Assembly: GCA_907163375.1 (NCBI GenBank)
Contig: CAJQUW010009323.1
Span: 1 to 64,000, forward strand
Direction: 5' to 3'
Origin: Prostheceraeus crozeri
Lineage: Eukaryota > Platyhelminthes > Polycladida > Euryleptidae
Length of the DNA: 64,000 nt
In this document: piece after piece, positions 31,832-42,419 of the stretch
Layout of the letters: each line of letters starts with the position of its first letter
How positions within the stretch are numbered: the first letter of the stretch is position 1
Notes under the pieces: model-generated
Told to the model about the DNA's origin: nothing
The model's database searches: none
Seen by the model: only the letters and a program-made list of their open reading frames with translations
Program-made: the position numbers and the translations under genes

Positions 31832-32186
31832 TTTTAGATACAATTGCGAAATTAAGAAAAAAAACTTGTTCGAATTTCAAAATGCTATTTATAGTAACAA
31901 GATCAACTTGGAATGAAAAACGGATACCACCATCGGATAGAGTATACTCATAATTGATAAACCTTTTTCAGTTATGTGTATATGCTCATGGTTTAGAATA
32001 TCTTAGGGGCATAATGCCTCCCCCCCACTTCACCGACAAGAAAAAGCCTGAGGCAAATTGGGTTAAAGCTTTCATAACTATCATCTGGTCATCTTAATAC
32101 CTCCATTTGACATGTGTAGCAACTCTAGCAGTCGATGTCTCGAATTTCAGTTATGACACTGCTTTTGGACATCAGATAGAACTCAC

Positions 32187-32509
32187 TAAACGAGAGAAGG
32201 GCAACTTCTGAATTAGAAGCTGTGTTGATTTTTGATATTTCCGAATCTCCATGAGAGCTCGAGTTCCTGGTCGAAATCTGCGCCCTCTTCCTCGAGTTGG
32301 AGCTGATGTAGAAGGCATCCCACGAACAGGTGAAGAAGATCTAGGCTCTTCTTCCTCGCCTAGGGAGTTGCTATTGCTTTGATCCGATATTCGCTTGGAT
32401 GGTCGAGTCGTAGGATTGCTCACAGACTGTCGCACCGAAAATCGATTCAAAGCAGCAGTCGACGTTGGCATGTCTGCACGAGGACGGACTGGGCTGTTTC
32501 TCCTTGTGC
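32187..32509 (-). CDS. CENPA: CENP-A exon 2: end of N-terminal tail, helix N and helix 1
   Basis: 323 bases, minus strand, framed by TTCTTGCAG and GTGAGT. It enters in phase 1, matching exon 1, and leaves in phase 0. The first ~75 residues are a disordered Ser/Pro/Arg tail ([10 protein letters not shown], an EEEE run, TRGRGRR). The histone fold then begins: [20 protein letters not shown] and [10 protein letters not shown], aligning to H3 [31 protein letters not shown]. CENP-A replaces H3 in centromeric nucleosomes and marks the kinetochore site. The tail differs wholly from canonical H3, and FSRL matches human CENP-A. Confidence 0.92.
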
Positions 32510-34037
32510 CTGCAAGAAGAGTTGAATTGTTTGAAAGAATCAACAATGAGTTTGAAAGTCTCATCCTTCTGATTCAGAAGCAGTGCGCTTGAAGTCTATT
32601 TAATCTTTAAGGGTGCAGTTCGGTCAATTTCGGAAACAGATTTTATCACTGAAAATTAAAGTGTTCAACCACTACAACAATTTTATGTCACTTCCCCACT
32701 CACCTGCCCTTTATTTATCTGCAAATTCATGTCAAAGATACATGATGACGTCACAGCTGCCAATCCACGCTTACTGTGTAGCTGAGAAACAACGCCGCTT
32801 ACAAGACTGGAGGTTCGCTGTGACTGGCTGATAGAGGAACTCAGTAGCATGAAAGCAAGCAAATCTCTAAATGGCCCAAAAGCATGACCGAACGTAGCTA
32901 CATTATTCTTGAATTATAGTATATCGAAATAGAAGAGAATGAAACACATGTGTTTGATAACGATGCAACACATTCACTCCCACCGAAAGCAAAATAAGAC
33001 ATCTGATTGTGCTACGAGTATGAGACCTGAGTTTTCTGTTTATTAGCTGTCAGATTCTAAAATGTGCATGTACAGTTGTTATTGCAAGTATCAGGAGCGT
33101 GCGATAACTACAAGGAATACGATGGTGCTGCAATTGAACTCTAGAAAATGTTTCGGTTATTTGGAAAATCGAAACCTAACGAACTTGGCTTTCTTCACTT
33201 TCTAGTCATGCATCACATAGAAGCTATAAAATACATACCCATTCAATCGGTAAAAATCTCAAGTTGACTGCAACGAAAGGGAGGTAATTCATTTTTATGA
33301 GTTCCAACTCGTTTGGTAAATCTCCCTTGAAAAAAATCATAAGCTGCTGGTTATCTTTTATATTGTTCCGTCCCTGTAGCCAACAGATGATGGCCCAGAA
33401 AACAAAAGCATGGTGAACGCTGAGCTTTCGCGAGACCACTCGCATCGTCTGAGTGTTGTAAAATTAACCATTAAAATCATGAGAGTGGACCACTTCACTA
33501 CCAACGGGTTATTCACCGACCTGATCTCAACAGCCTCTGACACCCCGATGAGTTTATTACGAACATCAGCTTCATCATGCTGTGCATCACATGAATCATT
33601 GGTTCACTTGATTGGAGTGCTGTCAAACAACTATATAAATCCGTAGCAGTATATATAACAAAGCTCATGTAGACCTGTGCGATTGGATCGGTCAAAGCTT
33701 TGACAGTCCTTTGATATCAAGGTGGGATTTCATCTTCTGAATGCCTTTTTACTGTGGGAAATAAACAAGAAAGTTATTGGATCAAATTTGGATCAGTTTC
33801 CATTGTTCATTGCTTGATAAATCTCTGAAGGATCCGTTGAAAGAATTCCCATGTGGCAAAACTCGAACAAAATTCAACAATCCAGACATGCATCTCATTG
33901 AATGAATACTGGTATAATAAATCGGTATGAAGTAAGATACGCGTATGAACAAATGTAGAAAAGGATGAACTGCGGAGCAGTCACTTAAATTAATTATGGA
34001 GTATAAGTTAACGATGCGATCGCAGGAGTTCACTTCA
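32510..34037. other. CENP-A intron 1, proximal part; no gene seen
   Basis: About 1.5 kb of intron between exon 2 and the large hAT-like element. Short frames only. Confidence 0.55.
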
Positions 34038-34045
34038 TTATGTAA
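34038..34045. repeat. Probable hAT target duplication, left (TTATGTAA)
   Basis: TTATGTAA precedes the terminus. The right flank 41915-41922 reads TTATGCAA, one base different. Confidence 0.6.
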
Positions 34046-36119
34046 CAGTGGTCGGATTCATACATGCACGTTTTTTCGCGTCATAATGATATCGCCATTT
34101 CTTCAAAAATAGACCTTTTCATATACCGGTACTTTTGACTGACATGAGGTGCGTTCCTGAAGAAAATATAGGCTTGTCGTATCACAAATAGTACAATTTC
34201 ATTCCAGTCCTGCATTACATATTTTTCATTTCGAAGGCTCTTAGACAAAATTTATCTAACTTACCTCTTTACATGTAATTCTTTCCTCCTTAATCTTAAA
34301 TTAACTTTTTCTTTAATGTTTTCCGATTAATTTTGGAAATAGACGTTTAACACTTATGACCTCATTCTGTTGCAACAGTTAATTCGTTTATGCCTTTCAT
34401 TACTATTCACTAATATATTCGTACTTACAAGTACCATTATACATGTTTCTTAATACTCATTGTAGAATTACACCATATATATATATACCTAAGTCTTCAA
34501 CCTGCCTCACCGACACCAACAGGTTCCACGAAATCGCAAATTGACCCGTTTTTATCAGTTCAACTCTAGTTTTTTGTGACACAGTATGCAAATATAGACC
34601 TTTGGCATCAACTCCGCCTAAAAATAAACTCATTTGGTGCCTTACCGGCTGCTCAATTGGACCCAACAGCCAAAAAAGCGATTTTCTTCAAATTCGGTCA
34701 TTTATGGCCAGGGTTGGGCCCACAGAATGGGGCTAGATCATAGATTTTCACTGTGGTAAAAGATTTTATTGACATATTTAACCTTAGTCTCAATCACTGA
34801 TTGAAGAAAAAATGATATTATAATATATATACCCGTATGCAAAATTCGATCAGAAGATCGGTATATTAGTATATGTATCTGATGCACATGTCTAGACTAG
34901 TTGGTAATTCATAAAAATATTTCGGATGATGATCTACAAAGCAACTTTTTTGACATATTTATGTTATATTTGGGTCAAAAATGCGAAATCTGATGTCTGT
35001 TTTATTCAGTTCATGCGGGAAGTAGCCTATTTAGACAATATATGTAGTTTTGAAACCGTTGATTTTCCAGTTCTTTGCCTCCTGGTGGACTTGTATGATC
35101 GCTGAGTTACTTATAAACATTCATAACATTATAATGATGTTGGCAGATAACATCAACACCTTTGAAACGCCGAAAGTTGCTTGGAAATATACGTTTTTAG
35201 TGGTCAATTACATAGTTTTAAAAGTTAAAAAGTGTGAAAATAGGAATCATTCGATGTTCAGCAAGTCCAAAGCACAGCAGCATCCTTACATAGTCAAACT
35301 TGTACAGAAACAAGCTTAATTTTCTTAGATATTGTCATTGGATGTTTATAACTGAGAGAAGAACACCAATATGCGTTACTAATAATTACCATAACAAACT
35401 ATAAGCAAAATATATTCTATTAGACAAATGTTTCGTCATAGCTATATTCTTTTGCCGTTTCAGAGAAACATATGTATCATATATACTAGTATTTCTGTGT
35501 CCAAGTACTCATGCATTTCAGGCCAGATTTAGAAATGTAACGTGATTAGTAATACAAGTTGCTAACGTTGGGAAATGCATTACACTCTTCAGATAGAATG
35601 TTCCTACAACTACACACCACATCATACAAATTTGACGTTGTACTTATATTTTGATATGAATAATAGCACTTTTTATACCTCATCAACTAATAAAAATAAG
35701 GAAACTGAAGGATAACTTCTTCAATTTTATATTTTTCAAAAATGTTGTGTTTAAATTCATCAAAAGACAACGTCTCTATAGTGCAGAGGCGGAAAGATGA
35801 ATTCGCAAATTTATCAGCTGTTGTTTACTGGTTTTCCATGTGATAACCTTTTAGACGATAATTTTGATAACATACTGTCAAATTTGAGCAGTTAGTATGA
35901 GGAATATCCCTGTATTATATTTTTTACTTATATCTGATTAACATATTAGGTTGGAAAGATTTTGACGTAATGATGTAACCTGACATGTTTCAACTGGTCT
36001 TGTCAAAGTCCAGCAGTCACACATGCTTGTCCCAGCATGTGAACTTACATTGAAAGATAGACATTTTATAGGAAGGAGAAAGTTGAGATACAGGTCAACA
36101 CGCGATAGCAGCGGCAGAC

Positions 36120-36590
36120 TGTGAGTCACCCGATTACCATGGCAAGCGAAGATTAATCACATGGTCCTTTTGCTTGCACAAGTTGGGATTATCACGTCTA
36201 ATAAACAATGCCTCGAGGACACGTAAAATGCGTTCATTGCAAGTTTGGCATACAATCTCAAACTTGCTGATAGGGTCATTCAGAACACTACAGCAACTGA
36301 GCACATGTTCAGTAATTGCAGAGCGAGAAATTCCTAAATGACCATTTAAGAACCACCTGGGTATGTGCTCCCGCGCTCGAACTGTCAGGGGTCGCGACGT
36401 CCGTCCAATATAGGTTAATCCACAACCACAACGAGAAGAATAACTAACAGAAGACGTGGCGGCATCTGGCAGACAATCTTTAGGAGAAGTAACAGGAATA
36501 CAGTTGGTCTTAAAAATAATGATGGGTTTTGCGGCAGTAATTGTACTAATGTTTATTGTAAAAGTAACTTTGACTCTTTGTTAACTTCTT
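36120..36590 (-). pseudogene. GIY-YIG endonuclease end of a Penelope-like element
   Basis: The minus-strand frame is open from about 36590 to a stop at 36140, without an ATG. It encodes SYSSRCGCGLTYIGRTSRPL, then RAREHIPRWF, SAITEHVLSC, LRVLEALFIRR and NPNLCKQKDHVINLRLPW. This is a GIY-YIG nuclease domain (GLTYIGRTSR, catalytic Arg and later Glu in LEALFI) of the kind found at the end of Penelope-like proteins. RT is absent. It differs clearly from the nucleases at 11000-11313 and 45081-45383, so it comes from another lineage. Confidence 0.75.
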
Positions 36591-36804
36591 TTTTCTGTAC
36601 TGTAATTTGTTGAAAAATTCTCCTCTCAGACTCTTCGGTCACCCACGTCAGTCATGCAATTACCGGACCAACATAATTCATTAATTTGCTTACGAAACCC
36701 ATTACGAAACTCTTAAGCGACCCTATAAGGAAATAAATAACTTCCATCTTACTTATCGTAACTTCTTATTTCAGGTAGGTGTATAGAGTGGATTAATGAG
36801 AAAT

Positions 36805-36931
36805 TGCAGGCAGCGGCATGCCCATGCTTTTCAATGACGTGAACGCCGAAGAGATGGGCAAATCGATCGAAGTTGTGAAAACTGCCATGGCAAGATTCTC
36901 CAGGGAAGTCTTTGCCGAACAGATAAGATAG
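36805..36931 (+). other. Possible exon fragment, unknown
   Basis: After an AAATTGCAG acceptor-like site, an open frame reads SGMPMLFNDVNAEEMGKSIE and continues to EVFAEQIR and a stop. Composition is protein-like and the codon third positions vary. No family recognised. It may belong with the acidic exon at 37234-37460 on the same strand. Confidence 0.25.
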
Positions 36932-37233
36932 TAACTAAACTAACTAAACAGTATTTCGTTTGACATTTGAAGTTACTGAATCACAGTAAGTCGGTCTCGA
37001 AACTACTTTTTTTGGAAGAAAAATTGTCCAACTCCAATTCCACTTGGAAAAGGTACCCAAGCCTCCCCATAATCGATTCCAAAAAATAGAAAATATATAT
37101 TTTCTATATATATTTGATCATTTGTTAAGTAAATGGGACTTATATGAATGTGTCTTAAAAATATTGTATTCAGTTGATTAAGTAATAAATAGAGTGTAAT
37201 TACTTACTTCAATCCTTATACTACTGTTTTCAG

Positions 37234-37460
37234 AAATTTTCAATTTTATCTATAGTGACGCTGATGACGCTGACGTTCCCCCACAGGCCTTCGAATATGA
37301 GGTAGAACCCTCAGATGAGGATTCTGACCTAGAACAAGAAGAACAAGAAGACCAGCATGAAGAACGAGAAGACCAGCATGAAGAACAAGAAGAACGGTGC
37401 AGGCCTAAGAGGCGTTGTAAAGAGAACGCTCTAAACAACATGGCCAACTTTTGGTATTGA
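37234..37460 (+). other. Possible acidic terminal exon, unknown
   Basis: After a TACTGTTTTCAG acceptor, about 75 codons are open to a TGA at 37458. The sequence is very acidic (SDADDADVPPQAFEYEVEPS) with repeated EDQHEE units and ends basic, then NALNNMANFWY. It could be a host gene's last exon or a transposase tail. No homologue recognised. Confidence 0.3.
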
Positions 37461-37753
37461 GATAATATTAGAAAACATGAGAAAAAAAGAGTTCTTATAC
37501 CGCTTAACGGAAGTCGATAGTGTGGCACTTAGATAAGTATTTCGGGGAAGGTTGTGGAGTATGTGATATAACCCTATTGGAAAATGTAATAGATAGAGTT
37601 GTAACTGGATTAGTTTTACTCTCAATTAAGTAATTGAGAACCTGATTTAGGGTAATCATGACTAGGCTATAGCATGAATCATGTTTAAAACTATATTCAC
37701 ATTTATAATTTCATCGTAGATAATATAATATAATATACAATATAATTTCATCT

Positions 37754-38111
37754 CCTATAAGTCGACCCCCGAATTTACTGCCCAAATATTGGCATGTTTC
37801 CATAGACCCGCCTATAAGACGAGATGAAAAGATGAAGATTTTTGTAACGTCAAGTTCGTCAGAAATAATTTTAATTATAATCTAAGCACCGGTAACTCAG
37901 TAACTGCGGTTCAATGACGAATGAAGATCTGGCGTGTCGTCTGGAGCAACCGATGAATATGAAGAGCTATGGATTGAGTATTGCGCGCGCATCGATAACT
38001 CAGAACTGCGATAACAGAAGAAAAATGTTATGATTTTAATCGGACCCGTCTGTAAGTCGAAACCCCTACTTTTGGAATGAATTTTGGGCATAAAAAAATT
38101 CGACTTATAGG
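37754..38111. repeat. MITE-like inverted repeat CCTATAAGTCGA
   Basis: CCTATAAGTCGA (37754-37765) and TCGACTTATAGG (38100-38111) form inverted ends. A GACCCG-x-CT-x-TAAG motif repeats inside each end (37805 and 38043). No target duplication was fixed. Similar TATAAGTCGA ends occur in Tc1/mariner-superfamily MITEs. Confidence 0.45.
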
Positions 38112-39219
38112 CGAGTATATACGGTAATAATCCGTAAATGAGAGAAGATCCATGCTTGGTCAAACATTCTAAATTTATCGAAACAGGAAAGCCAAGTAAT
38201 TATACATCACTAATCAACCAATTAATTTCAACTACTGAACGTAGTCATTTTCAGGGTATGAATGCTGCCGATCAGCTACTTGGCTTTCCTATTTACCATA
38301 ACTTTAGAATAATCCAGTAACTAAAAATTTAGAAAGTTGTTTCAATTTAATGAGCCATTCCTCATATTAGATACACAAATGGTGTTCTTGCGTTACACTT
38401 TACTGCATTAAATGTATGATCGATGGGAGGATATTTTGAGGGAGTGAATAAAGGAGATTTAAAAATAAAGGATACTTCATGATATGATCGGATGACTTTT
38501 AAAATAAATACAATATATGGTTTGATCTTTCTACATTTCAATCTCATTATCAAAAGTTAGTTACCAGTACTTTATTTTCAAGATTCCTCTGTCGAAAAGA
38601 ATATGGAGAATCATATTGAGTTAAGAAAATCTCTGAATGTGGAACAGAGAATTGCGGAAAAGTGAGTTTAAAAGCTAGTTTCTTCGTTTTAGGTACGGTT
38701 TAATAATGTTCATCGCCTCAAATTCAGCAGATTTTGAATCTTGATGGGTACTTGGTATATCCACTGGATTTCAAATTGCGCTTGCTTGAGGTAAAATCGG
38801 CACTTCTAATAATAATGTATTGATGTGTTCTTCAGCTTATATGAAAATCGCATTTTCCAAAATTATAAATGCAAAATAAATGTAGGCCTATTTATCACGC
38901 AGTCATCAACGATACATTGTTTATTCCACGTACATCTAAAAAACGTTATCTCGTGCCTCAGGAATCAACAATTATAAAAATACATTATGTAGCTCGTAAC
39001 GGATCACCAGTAAATGAATCGTCGAAAACCAAATGAGGCTTAATTATTGTTGTCCACCCGAACTTGCTTCCATCTAGATAATGAGTGTTTTCACAAATTC
39101 AGAAGCCCAATGAGCTACCAAATGAACCTTGAAGGTATTACAAACTATTTGAAGATCTTATTTAGAAGTCAACATAAAATCATAAATGTAAGGCTGATGA
39201 GATCAATCAATCAACCTAA

Positions 39220-39396
39220 TGAGGCAGGATGAAGACTTATTATGTGAGGCAGGATGACTATTTATGATATGAGGCAGGATGACGGTTTAATATTTGAGGC
39301 AGGATGAAGATTTAGATATATCTACGTGTATAACTCGTGAGGCAGGTTGAAGACTTATGAGGCAGGATGAAGGGATAGTGAGGCAGGATGAAGACT

Positions 39397-39424
<28 letters not shown>
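39220..39424. repeat. Short tandem array TGAGGCAGGATGAAGACTTAT plus (TA)n
   Basis: Seven copies of TGAGGCAGGATGA(AGACTTAT) with variable spacers run from 39220 to about 39397, followed by a (TA)n run to about 39424. Non-coding minisatellite-like array inside the large hAT-like element. Confidence 0.85.
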
Positions 39425-39428
<4 letters not shown>

Positions 39429-39655
39429 GATCCTCCCTTTAACATTATCCCAATAATGAAACTCCATGCTAATTGCGATTGGTCATGTAGGGAGTGCAAA
39501 GAAAAGCTATGCATTGATATCATTAAACCATCTCTCAATCGTAATTGACATGTGCATAGAAATTAATTCTCTGCTTCTTTCATCTTTTATGATTTTTGAT
39601 ATTGTATTAGAGTGCATGATTTCTTTGATTTAATTTTGTGAAATGCATGTAAATA

Positions 39656-40769
39656 CAGATTGTTTCATAAAAAATGGATCACCTTTAAACATCGCCTTAA
39701 CTTCAACTTTGTCTAACTCCGCCAAACTTGAACGAATTTCTCTGAAATTTGGAAGATATGTCAGTTGTGCTTACTAATATCATTGTTGGAAATTTCAAGC
39801 ATTAATATTGAGTTGTTTTCCTGTTATAGATAAAAAAGTAGTAGATAATTTGATCTTCATTTAGCGATGTTACACAAAATCATACCTCACTCTTATAAAA
39901 TTACATTTGTTTCCTTTGTTATGTAATATGTTGTTCTACAAGCCAAAATCTATCAAGCAAAACAAAAATAAAGAAAATCGGTCAATCAGAGCCAGTATAG
40001 CACCATTATTCATCAACAATATTGTAACTGCTACATGTGATTAACTGGACTTCATGTTCCATAGCTTCCTGACTCCGTTGCGGTGGTGTTGGCAGCACTC
40101 CTGATTGCTTTCAGCTAGAAATCTATCTCTTACCGGTTGAAAACAATACAAAGCACAAATGAACAATAACGAGATCGTATTCACAAAAGGCAAAATGTCA
40201 GCCTTGCTAGAACTACTTCACATACAGCAAGGAACATGAATTCTGAACGCTATGTGAATGCTTTACGAATGAACATTGGCCAAATGACAGATCAACTTGG
40301 TTATTTATGGATGATAATGCTACGTGTCACAGGAGTAGTAGAGTCAACTTATGCAAGTCTCAATTAGGGCTTAGGACATTATCTTGGCCAGCCCGTTCTC
40401 CTGATCTGAATCCCATAGAAAATGTATGGAGTATTCTAAAACGTAACGTTCGTCGTTCACTGCTACCTACAGATGGCGTATCACAACTTACGTCACTGTT
40501 AAAAAGAGAGTGGAGAAAGTTAGATCAGTCAAAAATCAACGACATCATCGAATCAATGCCTAGACGAATTGGTAATGTCATTGACAATAAGGGTAGGGCC
40601 ACAAAATATTAACTTCTTAAGAACCGTTACTGTATCATAGCTTATCAGATTATATAAGGACATTTAAATATATTAGGGACATGAAATAACATGAAAAATG
40701 CTTTCTGTATCATACTTATGTTTTATTTAGTCAAATTTTAGGATGATCTACTTTTTATGAAACGGATTG
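39656..40769 (+). mobile_element. Tc1-like transposon, internally deleted
   Basis: Imperfect ~30-bp inverted repeats: left CAGATTGTTTCATAAAAAAT, right (reverse complement) CAATCCGTTTCATAAAAAGT. They are flanked by TA at 39654-39655 and 40770-40771. Only the last third of the transposase remains. 1114 bp, versus about 1.6 kb for intact Tc1 elements. Confidence 0.85.
40307..40612 (+). pseudogene. Tc1-type transposase, C-terminal part
   Basis: 101 residues. MDDNATCHRSS carries the second catalytic Asp, and WPARSPDLNPIENVWSILKR the third acidic residue (Glu) of the DD34E triad, followed by the usual SMPRRI...NKGRATKY end. The DNA-binding domain and first Asp are missing. A degraded upstream piece (NSERYVNALR..., 40240-40305) lies in another frame, so there is also a frameshift. 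Confidence 0.9.
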
Positions 40770-41814
40770 TACGATGTCTATTTTCATTAAATGAATGCCC
40801 TTGAAAAGCTTGGTTGACCAAGGGAAACCGGTCGGGCGATAATTTTGCAAGTTTTTTTCTGAAATTCGCGTGTTTGATTTCATTTATACATATATACTAT
40901 ATATACTTCAATTATTTTAATAGACGTAACATGTCTTTATATTTGTTTTACGTTTCCCTAATTTCCCTTGCGATCGAGAGGCATTGGCGGTGCCATTGGT
41001 AGATGCTGTCCTGTTGCCCTGACGATAACCATTGCGAGTTGGGTCGGCGTAGAATCAATTATGAGTAAAAATTTCTCGTTAAGAATAAGTGTGGCTATAC
41101 TATGTTTCCAACATCGCAAGATGCAAGAGCATTTTGAATTTTATTCAATTTATAGAAAGTCATCTTAACAATAAAAGCGACGAAAGCTATTATAAGTGTT
41201 TTTCATCTACAACAGACCAATACTACATCGTAAACAATCGAGGAGTTTTATGATAAGAAGTAGAAACAGTTTAACGAGCGTTTAAACAAGAAGGACGAAC
41301 GAATGCAAAAATCTATTCTAGACGTGACTTTTTGAAGGAGGTTCCTGCAACATTAAATGAATGTCTCTTCAGAACGTCATCAAGAACGAACAACAAGAGA
41401 TATTTGACGAAATTTTATTATCAAATAAATTACAGATAATGATAACATATCTGAGGTCAACTTAAAGTACACATCACGATTCAAATGATCTCCCCCAAAT
41501 CATCAGTATAACCTGAAAGCGACCGTGATGAAAGCTTGAAAAATATATTTTATCCAACCTGATTTAGATGTACATGTAAAGTGTATAACAGCTGACGTAA
41601 CCCTGGAAAGAAATAGGAAAGGAATATGTGTACATCACCATTTAGTTTTAGTCTTTTAGACATAAAAGAAATGACTTTAAGGTGTCGAATGTTAAATAAT
41701 TACTGTTCTGAAAAATTCAGTTCATGAAAACGGTTTAAAAAAAGAGGATGAAATAATAAATGATTTGTTCTATCATTTCGGTAATAAGTAGTGTCAGAGC
41801 TAAATGACATTGAC

Positions 41815-41905
41815 GCGAAAATATCCAAAATCATTTTCGCGTTGAAGCGACCAAATTCGCGTTTTCGCGTCAAATTCGCGTTTGACGCGAATTCGCGTCA
41901 AAATC
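41815..41905. repeat. Cluster of TTCGCGT/ACGCGAA motifs
   Basis: At least eight CGCG cores in direct and inverted order within 90 bp of AT-rich DNA, adjoining the right end of the hAT-like element. The left end also has a TTCGCGTC. They read as subterminal transposase-binding repeats. Confidence 0.7.
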
Positions 41906-42219
41906 CGACCACTGTTATGCAATAATGTGAAAAATTAAGAATACCGGGTTAGATTATGAGAACATGTTTTTTCAGGTTTCTTAAATAATTTAGGCCATTT
42001 AATTTAATAATTCTCGGTTTTAGGTTAGTAGAGGGTCTGCCGAAATGTCAATCTTCAACAAAATTTCACATTTGTTCGAATCAAAATAGCTTCCTGTTCC
42101 ATAAAAGGAAAAATACTAGTGTCAACGGAGCCGAAATGTCAACGATTTTACTGATTCTTTTAAAGAAATCAGTAATATTCCTACAATGCATAGCATCAGA
42201 AATCAATTGTAGGACTCAC

Positions 42220-42406
42220 CTCTGAAGGCGACTTGAGTAATAGGAGTGCTAGTTGCTTCAGGGATAGGTAGAGGACCAGAGAGTTCAGCAATCAGGTTTC
42301 TTCGTCTGAAGGGTGTTGGCTTCCGCATCGAAATCTGTTTCTGCACTCCCCCGGCAGGAGTATTCTCCTTCCCTTTTGGAGTTGGAGCATTCTTTGACCG
42401 TACCAT
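42220..42406 (-). CDS. CENPA: CENP-A exon 1: start of N-terminal tail
   Basis: 187 bases on the minus strand from MVRSKNAPTPKGKENTPAGG to TQVAFRG, ending in AGAG before GTGAGT (phase 1, same as exon 2). I chose the ATG at 42406 because MVRSK resembles the MARTK start of H3. An in-frame ATG twelve bases upstream (42418) is the alternative. The tail is basic and Pro/Thr-rich with FRRRNL. The link to exon 2, 9.7 kb away, rests on matching phase, strand and composition. A further tail exon between them cannot be excluded. The whole tail would be about 135 residues, long for CENP-A. Confidence 0.7.
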
Positions 42407-42419
42407 CCTGAAATTCACT

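Larger units (their letters stand above)
34046..41914. mobile_element. Large (7.9-kb) hAT-like element in CENP-A intron 1
   Basis: The left end CAGTGGTCGGATT (34046-34058) and right end AATCCGACCACTG (41902-41914) are perfect 13-bp inverted repeats of hAT type (CAGTGG). They are flanked by octamers matching at 7 of 8, and CGCGTC-containing subterminal motifs lie inside both ends. The interior holds a GIY-YIG remnant, a Tc1-like element, a MITE-like repeat and unassigned exon-like pieces. No hAT transposase recognised. The ends could instead come from two solo copies, but the flanking octamers argue for one insertion. Confidence 0.62.

Noticed and set aside
38138-38320. Frame with QGMNAADQLLGF, resembling piggyBac GGVDKADQLL
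   Set aside because: Similarity is short, no other piggyBac block or TTAA ends were found.
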